Source: UBA4615 sp964399635
GTDB taxonomy: Bacteria > Pseudomonadota > Gammaproteobacteria > Burkholderiales > Burkholderiaceae_E
Direction: 5' to 3'
DNA length: 64,000 nucleotides
NCBI GenBank assembly: GCA_964399635.1
Contig: CAYNRU010000029.1
Span: forward strand, 3,038-67,037
Under the pieces are notes generated by a model. That model saw only the letters and a program-made list of their open reading frames with translations, was not told the origin of the DNA and ran no database searches. Position 1 is the first letter of the stretch, and every line of letters begins with the position of its first letter. A program made the position numbers and the translations under genes. Below, piece after piece: positions 17,210-25,597 of the stretch.

Positions 17210-17971
17210 TCAACGCGGCAGGAACTCGACCCGCTTCGCACCGACCGGCGCAACGAAGCTGAAGGTCTGTGCGCCGAACTTCGGCTGCAGGTTCCACTTC
17301 GTCACGGTGACCGCGAACTGGGGCGCGTTGGGAAGGTCGCGCGTGGTGATCACGAATCGGCGCAGCAGCGGCTGGGGCCCCTCCTGGATCCAGACCTGCA
17401 GGTCGACGTGCGGGGCCCGGAAGGCGAGCTGGTCGCAGCGCACGCCCTCGATCACCGACTTGCCCACCACGAGGCTTTCGGTGACGCCATCCATCAGGAT
17501 CTCGTAGGCGTTCGCGTAGATCACGTCACCGGCGGGCGCCACGATGTCGAGCGACGTCCGCGCAAAATCGAGCATGCCCTCGATCGTGTCCGGCGCGGCG
17601 ACCTGGGCGTAGAAGTCGTTCCTCAGGTTGCGCAGCGTCAGTGACTTGCCGTCGTAGACGACTACCTGATCCACCAGATCGCCGGTGCGCTCGGCGCGCA
17701 GCTTGTTCGGGCGCTGGACCGATTGCCGTGCGGTGTGGTTGAACTCGATCTTCTGCCCCGACTTCAGCACCACTTCGAGGGAGTTGCGGGTGTCGAGGCT
17801 GAACTGCTTCTGGCGCGCCAGGAAATCGGTCGACGCCTTGAGGATACGCTGCGCCTCGGGGTCGAGGCCCGCGGATTGCGCCTGCGCCGTGGCAGCGGAT
17901 GCCATCACCGCTGCCATGGTGATGCATCCGGCCAGCGTCGCTGTGGCTGCCCTCAAGAGACTTCCATGCAC
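17210..17971 (-). CDS. DUF2092 periplasmic protein (LolA-like fold)
   Basis: 253 aa with a signal peptide (to about AQAQS, residue 33). The DUF2092 pattern is clear: LKASTDFLARQKQFSLDTRN, VVLKSGQKIEFNHT, RPNKLRAERTGD, VVYDGKSLTL and a C-terminal ITTRDLPNAPQFAVTVTKWN. The family is thought to adopt a LolA/LolB-like half-barrel that can bind hydrophobic ligands. GTG 17971 is the start, with a GAGGGAG ribosome site upstream. It follows the large sulfatase by 22 bases and belongs to the same operon, so it may carry or sense a lipid or sulfated amphiphile; that is inference. Confidence 0.85.
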   Translation of the reverse strand: MHGSLLRAATATLAGCITMAAVMASAATAQAQSAGLDPEAQRILKASTDFLARQKQFSLDTRNSLEVVLKSGQKIEFNHTARQSVQRPNKLRAERTGDLVDQVVVYDGKSLTLRNLRNDFYAQVAAPDTIEGMLDFARTSLDIVAPAGDVIYANAYEILMDGVTESLVVGKSVIEGVRCDQLAFRAPHVDLQVWIQEGPQPLLRRFVITTRDLPNAPQFAVTVTKWNLQPKFGAQTFSFVAPVGAKRVEFLPR

Positions 17972-17993
17972 GGTAGGTCGCTCCCTCGTCGGT

Positions 17994-20366
17994 TCACTGC
18001 CTCGCCATCGCCATTCGGAGGGCGTCCTCCGGATCGACGAGGTGATCCTCGCTCACTGCGGCGTCCTCGATGGCGAGCTGCACGGCCTTGACCCTGCCGT
18101 TGAACGCATTGCCGTGGGAGCCGTAGTCCGGCGAGACGGGCGCCCCGGTGTCCTCGCCGACGTCCAGGCCGTCGTCCGCCGAGAAGATCATCGCGAGCGT
18201 GGCGCCGACATCGCCTTCGCCCACCTGCGCGCCATCGCAGAACAGCGTCACCTTGCCGCCCTTGCCCAGGCCACCGCCGGCATAGGCGAACTCCATGCGG
18301 ACCTGATGCACGCCGGCCGGAATCGGGGCCGAAGACTCCACGATGAAGTGCTTGAGTCCGCCCCAGTTGTAGCAGTACCTCAGCTTGCCTGCGATCGCGT
18401 ACAGGCTCCATCCGCCGATGTTGGCGCCTTGCGCGATGATGACGCCCTGCGCGCCGCCTTGCGGCACCTCGATCTGCGCGGTGACAGAGTGGGACTTGTT
18501 CTTCAGGTTCAGCACGCAGTTCTCGCTGAGGTGCCCCATTCCAGCGAACAGCAGCTGCGTCTTGCCCTTGATCAGCACCGGACGTCCGGCCGTGTCCGGA
18601 TTGATCTTCTCGAAAATCCGGTCGTCGATGGGCAGCACCTTGTAGCGCGTTGCCTCGATCAGCCAGAGGCGCTGCAGCTCGCGCAGCCTGTCGGGCATCT
18701 CGGCGGACAGGTCCTTCGACTGGCTCCAGTCTCGGGTGGTGTCGTAGAGCTCCCAGACATCGTCATCCAGGGCGGGCCGGGGCGCCCCCGTCAGCCAGGG
18801 GGTGTAGTGCTTGGTCACCGCGGTCCAGCCCTTGTGGTAGATGCCGCGGTTTCCCATCACCTCGAAGTACTGGGTCTCGTGGTGCTCCGGCGCTGCGCCG
18901 TCGTTGAACGAGGCGAGCATGCTCGCGCCCTCGATCGGATCCTGCTGGATCCCCTCGACCGAGACCGGCTGCGGAATCCCGGAGGCCTCCAGGATCGTCG
19001 GGGCGACGTCGATGACGTGGCAGAACTGCGTGCGGACCTCGCCCTTGCCCTTGATCGCCTTCGGCCAGTGGACGATTGTTCCGTTGCGGGTCCCGCCGAA
19101 GTGCGAGGCCACCTGCTTGGTCCACTGGTAGGGCGTGTTCATCGCATGCGCCCAGCCCACCGCGTAGTGGTTGTACGACTCCGGACCCCCCAGCTTGTCC
19201 AGCCGCGCCATCAGGTACTCCGGGGTCTCGAAGGACTGCAGCCCGTTGAAGTAGCTCATCTCGTTGAAGCAGCCGTTGATCGATCCCTCGGCCGAGGCGC
19301 CGTTGTCGCCGATGATGTAATAGACGAGCGTGTCGTCCATGACGCCGAGCCTCTCCAGCGTCTCGAACAGCCGTCCCACGTGATGGTCCGTGTACTCCAT
19401 GAAGCCCGCATAGACCTCCATCTGGCGACGCAGCACCGGTTTGAAGGCCTCCGGCATCTCGTCCCAGCTCGGCACCTCCTTCGGTCGCGCGGAGAGCTCG
19501 CAGTCGGCCGGGACGACGCCCAGCTTCTTCTGCCTCGCGAAGGTCTGTTCGCGCAGGACGTCCCAGCCCGCGTCAAACTTGCCCTTGTACTTGTCGGCCC
19601 ACTCCTTCGGCACATGGTGAGGCGCGTGTGTCGCTCCCGGGGCGAAGTAGACGAAGAAGGGCTTGTCGGGCGCGAGCGCCTTCTGCTGCGACACCCAACC
19701 GATGGCCTTGTCGGTCATGTCCTCGACCAGGTGGTAGCCCTCCTCGGGCGTCTTCTCCGGCTCGACCGGTGTCGTGCCGCAGAAGAGTGTCGGATACCAC
19801 TGGTTCGCCTCGCCGCCCACGAAGCCGTAGAAGTACTCGAATCCCCCACCGCCCGTGGGCCACGCATCGAACGGGCCGATCGGGCTGCTCTGCCACACCG
19901 GAATCTCGTGACACTTGCCGAACTGGGCGGTGCTGTAGCCGTTGAGCTTGAGGGTCTTGGCCAGCGGCGCCATCGAGTTGGGCAGCACCGACGAGTAACC
20001 CGGCGCACCCGTCGCGATCTCGGTGATGCCCGCCATGCCGGCCGAATGATGATTGCGCCCGGTCAGCAAGGCCTGCCGGGTCGCCGAGCAGATCGCCGTG
20101 GTGTGGAACCGGTTGTACTTCAGCCCCGATGCTGCCAGTCGCTCCGCCGCCGCCGTGTGGCAGGGCCCGCCGAACGCGCTCGCCGACCCGAAGCCCGCGT
20201 CGTCGATCAGGACGATGAGCACGTTGGGCGCGCCCGCAGGCGGGCGCAGCTGCTCGATCGGACGCGTCTTGTGATCCGGGTCCTTTGCGTCGTACGCGAT
20301 GAATCCGGTCTTCGATGTGTTCGGCATCGGAAGGTGGGACCGATGCTTGTCGTCTTTTTCTGCCAT
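17994..20366 (-). CDS. Large arylsulfatase (about 790 aa)
   Basis: Sulfatase of the long arylsulfatase subfamily. The calcium Asp pair is Asp55-Asp56 in LIVLIDDAGFG; CSATR at residues 93-97 holds the formylglycine cysteine; TGRNHHSAG follows. GKCHEIP replaces the usual GKWH, keeping Lys and His. The catalytic half ends near residue 540 and a beta-rich C-terminal domain follows. No signal peptide is visible. ATG 20366 has GGAG 8 bases upstream; an in-frame ATG at 20414 would add 16 residues. It heads an operon with a DUF2092 protein and two exported GVARR proteins, and its promoter gap carries the paired TTGGAC palindromes. Confidence 0.9.
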   Translation of the reverse strand: MAEKDDKHRSHLPMPNTSKTGFIAYDAKDPDHKTRPIEQLRPPAGAPNVLIVLIDDAGFGSASAFGGPCHTAAAERLAASGLKYNRFHTTAICSATRQALLTGRNHHSAGMAGITEIATGAPGYSSVLPNSMAPLAKTLKLNGYSTAQFGKCHEIPVWQSSPIGPFDAWPTGGGGFEYFYGFVGGEANQWYPTLFCGTTPVEPEKTPEEGYHLVEDMTDKAIGWVSQQKALAPDKPFFVYFAPGATHAPHHVPKEWADKYKGKFDAGWDVLREQTFARQKKLGVVPADCELSARPKEVPSWDEMPEAFKPVLRRQMEVYAGFMEYTDHHVGRLFETLERLGVMDDTLVYYIIGDNGASAEGSINGCFNEMSYFNGLQSFETPEYLMARLDKLGGPESYNHYAVGWAHAMNTPYQWTKQVASHFGGTRNGTIVHWPKAIKGKGEVRTQFCHVIDVAPTILEASGIPQPVSVEGIQQDPIEGASMLASFNDGAAPEHHETQYFEVMGNRGIYHKGWTAVTKHYTPWLTGAPRPALDDDVWELYDTTRDWSQSKDLSAEMPDRLRELQRLWLIEATRYKVLPIDDRIFEKINPDTAGRPVLIKGKTQLLFAGMGHLSENCVLNLKNKSHSVTAQIEVPQGGAQGVIIAQGANIGGWSLYAIAGKLRYCYNWGGLKHFIVESSAPIPAGVHQVRMEFAYAGGGLGKGGKVTLFCDGAQVGEGDVGATLAMIFSADDGLDVGEDTGAPVSPDYGSHGNAFNGRVKAVQLAIEDAAVSEDHLVDPEDALRMAMARQ

Positions 20367-20487
20367 GACCTGGACTCCGGGTGGTGCGACGTAGGCCACA
20401 TCGCTGCTGGCCATCGTTCGGGCGTTGTGTTTGCGGGCTATCCCTCGACTCATGGAGGAAGTTGCCACCTGCGCCCGGACACGCCAA

Positions 20488-20556
20488 TTGGACCTTGGTC
20501 CAGTGCACTGTCGGGGTCGTTCGACGGCAGGAGCTCGAGATTGGACCAACGTCCAA
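20488..20556. promoter_or_regulatory. Paired TTGGAC-N4-GTCCAA operators
   Basis: Box 1, 20488-20503: TTGGAC-CTTG-GTCCAG (11 of 12 arm bases match box 2). Box 2, 20541-20556: TTGGAC-CAAC-GTCCAA, a perfect 6-N4-6 palindrome. The centres are 53 bp apart, about five helical turns. They lie in the 264-base gap between the divergent sulfatase operon and the membrane-protein gene. TodT/StyR-type FixJ-family regulators bind 6-N4-6 boxes with an AC-N4-GT core, so the FixJ-type regulator at 22580-23209 is the natural candidate. Confidence 0.6.
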
Positions 20557-20630
20557 TGTGTTCCGCCGCCATTGAGCGCTAGGGTGCGCCAGGGAGAAGC
20601 ACGCGCGGTCGCGGCGGGTGCCCGGGGTGA

Positions 20631-21779
20631 ATGAACGAGACGCTTTCGCTGTTCGGCGGTCCGCTGTACCGCTTCGGCTGCCGGACCGGCCTGATCCGCA
20701 ACAAGACCAATTCCCTCGCACTCGGACTGGTGCTCGGAGCTGGACTGTGGACGGTCTTGCTCGCGCTGACGCTGATCGAGGGCCACCAGGACCGCGTCCT
20801 GTCGATCGCGGCGATCGGCGGCCACATCCGCCTGCTGTTGGTCATCCCGCTGTTCTTCGTGACCGAAGCGCTTCTCGCGGACAGGCCGGCGCACTTCATC
20901 CGCACGATCGTCGATTCGCAGGTCGTGGCGCAAGCGGACCTCCCGGCCCTCGATGCCGAAGTCGCGCGCCTCAACCGACTCAAGGACGCCTGGCAGCCGG
21001 AAGCCGTCTTCCTGATCCTGGCCGCCCTGTTGCCGCTGCTCGCGCAACAGCTGAACCTGCCCGGCGCAACCGCTGCGTATCCCCACGAGCGCAACGATGC
21101 TGGGGGAGGCCTGACCGCGTTCTGGTACTGGGCCGTCTGCATGACGGTGTTCCGCTTCCTGCTGCTGCGGTGGATGTGGCGTCTCGCGCTCTGGACGCAT
21201 CTGCTGTGGCGAGTCTCGCGGCTGCGTCTTCAGTTCATCCCGACGCACCCCGACGGATCCGGTGGCATCGGCTATCTCGAGGTCCTTCAAGCCCAGTACG
21301 CGCCGCTGGTGATGGGTATCTCGGCGGTCTTCGCCGCGGCACTGGCCGAAGAGATCGTCATCGGCACGAGGTCGTTCGAAACGATCTACCTCAGCTTCAT
21401 GCTGATCCTTCTGGCGGACGCCCTGCTGTTCATCGCCCCACTTACCGTGTTCGCCCCCCGGCTCTACGCCAGTCGTGAGAGGGGCATCGTCGAGTACACG
21501 GTCTATGCCGCGCAGTATCTGAGGGACTTCGAGGGCAAGTGGGTACGGCGCACCGTCGATCCAGCCGCAGCACCCCTGGCCGCGGCGGACGTGCAGTCGC
21601 TTGCGGACATGATCAACGTGATCAACGGCGTGCGCCGGATGAGCCTGGTCCCGGCCGGCCCCTCGCTGCTGCTGACATTGGGCATCGCGGCGCTGCTGCC
21701 GTTCCTGCCCCTGTCGCTGCTGAAGTATCCCGTCGCGGAGTTGGCCGCAAGACTGGTGCAGACGCTGCTGGGGCTCTGA
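20631..21779 (+). CDS. Conserved multi-pass membrane protein
   Basis: 382 aa with about six hydrophobic segments (near residues 29-48, 62-82, 126-144, 165-185, 225-245, 255-280, and 350-372) separated by charged loops. The stretch RFLLLRWMWRLALWTHLLWR and the loop FIPTHPDGSGGIGYLEVLQ are the most conserved-looking parts. I do not recognise a named function. It is transcribed away from the sulfatase operon from the gap with the paired palindromes, and is followed by a two-component system on the opposite strand, so it may belong to the same regulon. Confidence 0.75.
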   Translation: MNETLSLFGGPLYRFGCRTGLIRNKTNSLALGLVLGAGLWTVLLALTLIEGHQDRVLSIAAIGGHIRLLLVIPLFFVTEALLADRPAHFIRTIVDSQVVAQADLPALDAEVARLNRLKDAWQPEAVFLILAALLPLLAQQLNLPGATAAYPHERNDAGGGLTAFWYWAVCMTVFRFLLLRWMWRLALWTHLLWRVSRLRLQFIPTHPDGSGGIGYLEVLQAQYAPLVMGISAVFAAALAEEIVIGTRSFETIYLSFMLILLADALLFIAPLTVFAPRLYASRERGIVEYTVYAAQYLRDFEGKWVRRTVDPAAAPLAAADVQSLADMINVINGVRRMSLVPAGPSLLLTLGIAALLPFLPLSLLKYPVAELAARLVQTLLGL

Positions 21780-22087
21780 CAACGGGCGCCCGCTGGATCC
21801 ATGATCTCGTCGGCGTAACGCCCGTCGGTGATCAGCTTCGCCATGGTCTTCATCGGGACGTCTATGTGGGAGAAGAACGCCTTGTAGACGGGGCACTGCT
21901 TGCCGACCTTGGCGTCCTTCAGTCCCGCAAGTATCGCCAGTATGGAAGCGATGACCGGCGGCAGGACGAGTCTCAGGTGCAGCGGTCCGCTGACCCGACC
22001 GACCGGAACAGGTGCACGCGATGACCGAGCAGGATCCAGACCCGGGAGGGGCTGGGACTTCGTTGTCCGCGAATGCGTCCCTGCCGA
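21780..22087. other. 308-base gap with a gene-like fragment on the minus strand
   Basis: No complete gene. On the minus strand, 21976 down to 21781 reads RLVLPPVIASILAILAGLKD, then KQCPVYKAFFSHIDVPMKTM and TDGRYADEIMDPAG: a hydrophobic start followed by a well-mixed protein-like sequence. It has no ATG, GTG or TTG before the hydrophobic part (the only ATGs are internal, at 21853 and 21844) and then runs on into the antisense of the membrane gene. It may be the remains of a gene. No family recognised. Confidence 0.3.
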
Positions 22088-22474
22088 TCAAGCACGTCCC
22101 TGGCTTGGCAGAACCGCGTCCGCGATCGCACCCAGCAGCAGCATGTCGTCGACAGGCTTGAGCAGATATGCCCGCGCGCCGGCTGCCATCGCGCGTGCGC
22201 GAGCTTCGGGCACATCGTGTCCGGTGATGATCACCACTGGCACCTTCGACCCCAACTGTGCCAGCCGCGCTTGCACGTCGGAGCCGGTCAGCTCCGGCAT
22301 GTGCATGTCGAGCACCACGCAGTCAGGCGCGCGGTCCGCCAGCGCACGGAGGAACTCGGCGCCGGAAGAGAATGTGTCGACGTCCATGCCCGCCGACCGA
22401 ATCAGACGCTTGATGGCCCTGGAGACGGAAGGCTCGTCGTCCACGACCGCGATGCGTCGCTTGGAGGGGAACAT
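22088..22474 (-). CDS. Single-domain response regulator (CheY-like receiver)
   Basis: 128 aa consisting only of a receiver domain: acidic pocket VVDDE (residues 10-14), phospho-acceptor Asp56 in VVLDMHMPELTG, Thr84-region VVIITGHD, and conserved Lys in LLKPVDD near 106. There is no output domain. It follows the FixJ-type gene by 105 bases on the same strand and is the third member of this two-component group; it could be a phosphate sink or compete for the kinase. A TTGGAC half-site (22510-22515) lies upstream. Confidence 0.9.
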   Translation of the reverse strand: MFPSKRRIAVVDDEPSVSRAIKRLIRSAGMDVDTFSSGAEFLRALADRAPDCVVLDMHMPELTGSDVQARLAQLGSKVPVVIITGHDVPEARARAMAAGARAYLLKPVDDMLLLGAIADAVLPSQGRA

Positions 22475-22579
22475 CCGGGAACGGTAACTGCTGTGGAACG
22501 CATCGGGAATTGGACTTTAGGCCCTGTTCACGCGCGATCGGGGGGCCTGGCGGTAAACATTTCTGCCTGCCCACCCGCC

Positions 22580-23209
22580 TCAGCGCTCGCCGGTGGGTGT
22601 GATGCCCACTCTCGACGTGAATCGCACCAGATCCGCAAGCGACTTCATCCGGAGCTTTTCCATGATGTGCGCGCGATGCACCTTGATGGTCTTTTCCACC
22701 GTGCCGAGCCTGGCCGCGATCTGCTTGTTCAGCATGCCGCCGATGACACACCGCAGGACTTCCAGTTCGCGCGGCGTCAGACTCTCCGTGCGGGCGCAAT
22801 CGGCGGACAGCGCGTCGCGGCAGCGGCGGTCTTCACGATCCTTGGCGAGTGCCGCGTGCACGGTGTCGATCAGGATCGCCTCGTCGACGGGCTTGGTCAG
22901 GAACTCGACCGCGCCGCGTTTCATCGCCTGCACGGTGGAAGGGACGTCGGCGCAACCGGTGAGGAAGACGATGGGCAGCGCAGCATCGGGGCCACCGAGC
23001 TCCTGCTGTAGCTCGAGCCCGTTCAGTCCGGGCATGGAGATGTCCAGCACGAGGCAGCCCGCGGTCATCGGGTCGTATCGGTCGAGATAGTGCTGCGCCG
23101 ACGCGTGAACCTCGACGCTCAGCCCGGCCGAACGCAACAGGCGCTCGAGCGATTTGCGCACCCACGGATCGTCGTCGACCACGAACACGGTCGATCTTTC
23201 TTCGTCCAC
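22580..23209 (-). CDS. FixJ/NarL-type response regulator
   Basis: 209 aa. Receiver domain residues 1-125 with acidic pocket VVDDD (10-14), phospho-acceptor Asp56 in LVLDISMPGLNG and Lys107 in FLTKPVDE. The LuxR-type helix-turn-helix covers residues 144-200 (LTPRELEVLRCVIGGMLNKQ, then IKVHRAHIMEKLRMKSLADL). This is the FixJ/StyR/TodT layout. Its start lies 2 bases after the histidine-kinase stop, so the pair is translated together. Likely targets are the 6-N4-6 palindromes at 20488-20556 and 25508-25523. Confidence 0.92.
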   Translation of the reverse strand: MDEERSTVFVVDDDPWVRKSLERLLRSAGLSVEVHASAQHYLDRYDPMTAGCLVLDISMPGLNGLELQQELGGPDAALPIVFLTGCADVPSTVQAMKRGAVEFLTKPVDEAILIDTVHAALAKDREDRRCRDALSADCARTESLTPRELEVLRCVIGGMLNKQIAARLGTVEKTIKVHRAHIMEKLRMKSLADLVRFTSRVGITPTGER

Positions 23210-23211
23210 GA

Positions 23212-25443
23212 TCAGACCTCCGGAGCCAGGGGAAGCGTGAAATCGAAGGTCGCGCCCGAACCTGGACCGTCACGCGCCGACAGTCGACCGCCGTGCGCTG
23301 CGATGATCTGCCGACACACGGCCAGACCGAGTCCGAGACCGTTGGGCTTTGTCGTGAAGAACGGGTCGAAGACTCGCTCCAGCTGACCGGGGGCGATCCC
23401 GGGCCCATGATCCGAGATCGAGACGAGCGCGAGCCGTCCTTCCTGGATACCCGTCTTCACGACGATCCTGCGCTGGTCTGGCGCCACTTCACGCATCGCC
23501 TCACACGCGTTCATCGCCAGGTTCAGGACGACCTGTTGCAATTGCACCCGGTCACCGTCGACATGTCTCAGGTCCGGCGCGAGATCGCTCAGCACCTTGA
23601 CGTCCGCGTTCACGAGCGTGCTCTTGAGCAGCCGGAAAACGCTCTCCACCACATCGTTCAGATCGAATCGCTCCCGACGCATCTCGCCCCGTTTGAGCAA
23701 CAGTCGCAGACCCTGGATGATCTCGCCGGCGCGCTTGTCGTCGCTGACCACGTCATGGAGGATGTCGCGTACCTCGGCCAGGTTCGGTGGCTTCGAATCC
23801 AAAAACCGAAGCGCCGCCTGGGCGTTGCTGAGGATCGCCGTCAGCGGCTGATTGAGCTCGTGCGCGAGCGACCCGGACAACTCGCTCAGCATGGTGACCC
23901 GTGCCAGGTGGCTGAGCTCGTTGTGCTGCGCCTCCAGCTGGGCTTCGACGCGCTTTCGCTCCGTGAGATCGATGAGCGATGCGAGCACTGTCTGCCTGCC
24001 GCGTACTCGGATGGCAGTCAGCCCGACCTCCATCGGAACGATGCTGCCGTCCTTCCGACGGCCTGTCAGTTGCCGCTGCACCGGCGCACGGTCGACGTCG
24101 GCCGAGACGAGACCAGCGATATCCGCCGAGGACCACTCCTGCGCGGCTCCGGACAGGAGCGTCTGCACGTGACGTCCAACGAGTTCTTCCCGGGTTTGGC
24201 CGAACAATCGCTCCGCACCCGCATTCACGAGCACGACCGTGCCGTCGCGGTCGAAACCCAGCATGCCGAAGGCCGCCGCTTCGAGCAAGACCCGGAACTG
24301 CTCCGCCGCTTCGCGGCGGTCGGTCACATCGAATGTCACGCCCCGCAGAAGCACGGGTCTTCCTGCCGCATCCTTGTCCAGTCTGCCGCGCGTGTGGAGC
24401 CAGCGACTCGGGGCGCCGGCCGGGTTCACCCGGTATTCCAGATCGAATTCACCGCCGATACGCAGCACCCTGGCTGATTCCGCATACGCCGCCGACCTGT
24501 CGGCAGGATCCAGTGCCTCCCGGATACGACGCAGGTCGATCCGACAGCTTCGATCGAAGCCAAGCAGCGCACGCGCCTGATCGCTCACCCGGAACTCCCC
24601 CTTTTCCAGATCGAACTCCCACGGCGCAAGCTGCGCTGCCTCTGCCGCCAGCCCCAGGTGATCCTGGTTCAGCCTGCGTTCCCGGTCGCTGTCCTTCAGG
24701 CGCGAGGCCAGCGCGGACGCCCTCACCACGTTCCTGCCGAGCTCTGCGCTGACGGCCAGCACGACGGCTGTGAACGGCAGTCCCAGCGTATAGACCGAAT
24801 CGATGCTGCCGAACAGGATGAGATAGCCGTTCGCCGCAGCGCCGCCGACCGCGATCAGATAGCTGCCGCCGATGAGGGCCGCTCGTCGACGCGCCACCGG
24901 TTCGCCGCGGCGCCAGCATTCGATCATGGCGTCCGCCACGAACACGAGGAACATTACGACCGCCGCCACGCCGACGGCAGTCCACGGGTTCACGATCCCG
25001 TCTGGAACCGACACGCGCGCCCCGCCAAACAGCTCGACCTGTCGGATCGACGTGATCGAAGTGAAATTGAGGTTCGATTCGATGGAAAAGTTGATCAGCA
25101 GTGCAGCCAGCCGCAGGGTGATCGCCGTTGCGGCGAGCCACAATCGCCCGGCCTGCAGATACAGCCTGATGAAGACGATCGCCGAGATGAAGATTGCCGC
25201 GAGCCAGACGTGCGACCACCTGAGCAGGTCGCTGTAAGCGCCGCCGGACTGCGCTCGAAGCAGCTGCAGCTCGAAAAAAATATAGACCGTGATCGAAAAG
25301 GCGTTCACGGCGAAGGCCGCCAACGGGCTCAGCCTGCGCCGATCCTGCAGTGCCGCTGCCAGGCAGATGACACCGACGCACGCAGTCACGCCTGCCAGGG
25401 CAGGCCACAAGACCGAGACCCAATCGAATTGCACTGGTGTCAC
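23212..25443 (-). CDS. Membrane PAS-domain sensor histidine kinase (FixL/TodS-like output)
   Basis: 743 aa. Seven or so membrane helices occupy residues 8-230, ending in a short coil. A PAS domain follows at about 265-380 and a second at 385-500 (FGMLGFDRDGTVVLVNAGAE, then LIDLTERKRVE). The HisKA motif SGSLAHELNQPL puts the phosphorylated histidine at 528; this ELNQPL wording is the FixL-type class. The ATPase domain (N box in MNACEAMREV, GHGPGI-like SDHGPGIAP, GLGLGLAVC) ends at the C terminus. The second PAS lacks an obvious haem-binding histidine, so oxygen sensing is not indicated. The likely signal is an unknown envelope ligand. Confidence 0.92.
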   Translation of the reverse strand: MTPVQFDWVSVLWPALAGVTACVGVICLAAALQDRRRLSPLAAFAVNAFSITVYIFFELQLLRAQSGGAYSDLLRWSHVWLAAIFISAIVFIRLYLQAGRLWLAATAITLRLAALLINFSIESNLNFTSITSIRQVELFGGARVSVPDGIVNPWTAVGVAAVVMFLVFVADAMIECWRRGEPVARRRAALIGGSYLIAVGGAAANGYLILFGSIDSVYTLGLPFTAVVLAVSAELGRNVVRASALASRLKDSDRERRLNQDHLGLAAEAAQLAPWEFDLEKGEFRVSDQARALLGFDRSCRIDLRRIREALDPADRSAAYAESARVLRIGGEFDLEYRVNPAGAPSRWLHTRGRLDKDAAGRPVLLRGVTFDVTDRREAAEQFRVLLEAAAFGMLGFDRDGTVVLVNAGAERLFGQTREELVGRHVQTLLSGAAQEWSSADIAGLVSADVDRAPVQRQLTGRRKDGSIVPMEVGLTAIRVRGRQTVLASLIDLTERKRVEAQLEAQHNELSHLARVTMLSELSGSLAHELNQPLTAILSNAQAALRFLDSKPPNLAEVRDILHDVVSDDKRAGEIIQGLRLLLKRGEMRRERFDLNDVVESVFRLLKSTLVNADVKVLSDLAPDLRHVDGDRVQLQQVVLNLAMNACEAMREVAPDQRRIVVKTGIQEGRLALVSISDHGPGIAPGQLERVFDPFFTTKPNGLGLGLAVCRQIIAAHGGRLSARDGPGSGATFDFTLPLAPEV

Positions 25444-25507
25444 GGATGATCGGCGCGAAAGTCGGGATTCATTCCGACCCGATCGTGCACGGGTACGACA
25501 CGCCCGA

Positions 25508-25523
25508 GTTGACCGAGGTCAAG
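25508..25523. promoter_or_regulatory. Palindrome upstream of the kinase gene
   Basis: GTTGAC-CGAG-GTCAAG: arms TTGAC and GTCAA pair perfectly around a 4-base centre, 65 bases upstream of the kinase start. It has the same AC-N4-GT core and spacing as the TTGGAC-N4-GTCCAA boxes in the sulfatase gap, which suggests autoregulation by the FixJ-type regulator. The rest of 25444-25597 shows nothing clear. Confidence 0.4.
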
Positions 25524-25597
25524 CACAGCCGAATCTCGTGATACGCCCGTATCGAGCGTTCGGGAACGGGCGCCCGCGCGCCACGTCCTCCAACGTG

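Noticed and set aside
17685..20582. A very long open frame (over 900 codons) antisense to the large sulfatase and DUF2092 genes
   Set aside because: It is the antisense of well-supported genes in high-GC DNA, where stop codons are rare in the mirrored frame. Its translation is rich in Arg, His and Val with no recognisable domain.
23212..25443. Kinase considered as a haem-based oxygen sensor FixL controlling photosynthesis
   Set aside because: The C-terminal half is FixL-like, but I see no haem-binding histidine pattern in the PAS domains, and the N-terminal part is a multi-helix membrane region unlike FixL. Its neighbours are sulfatase-operon genes.
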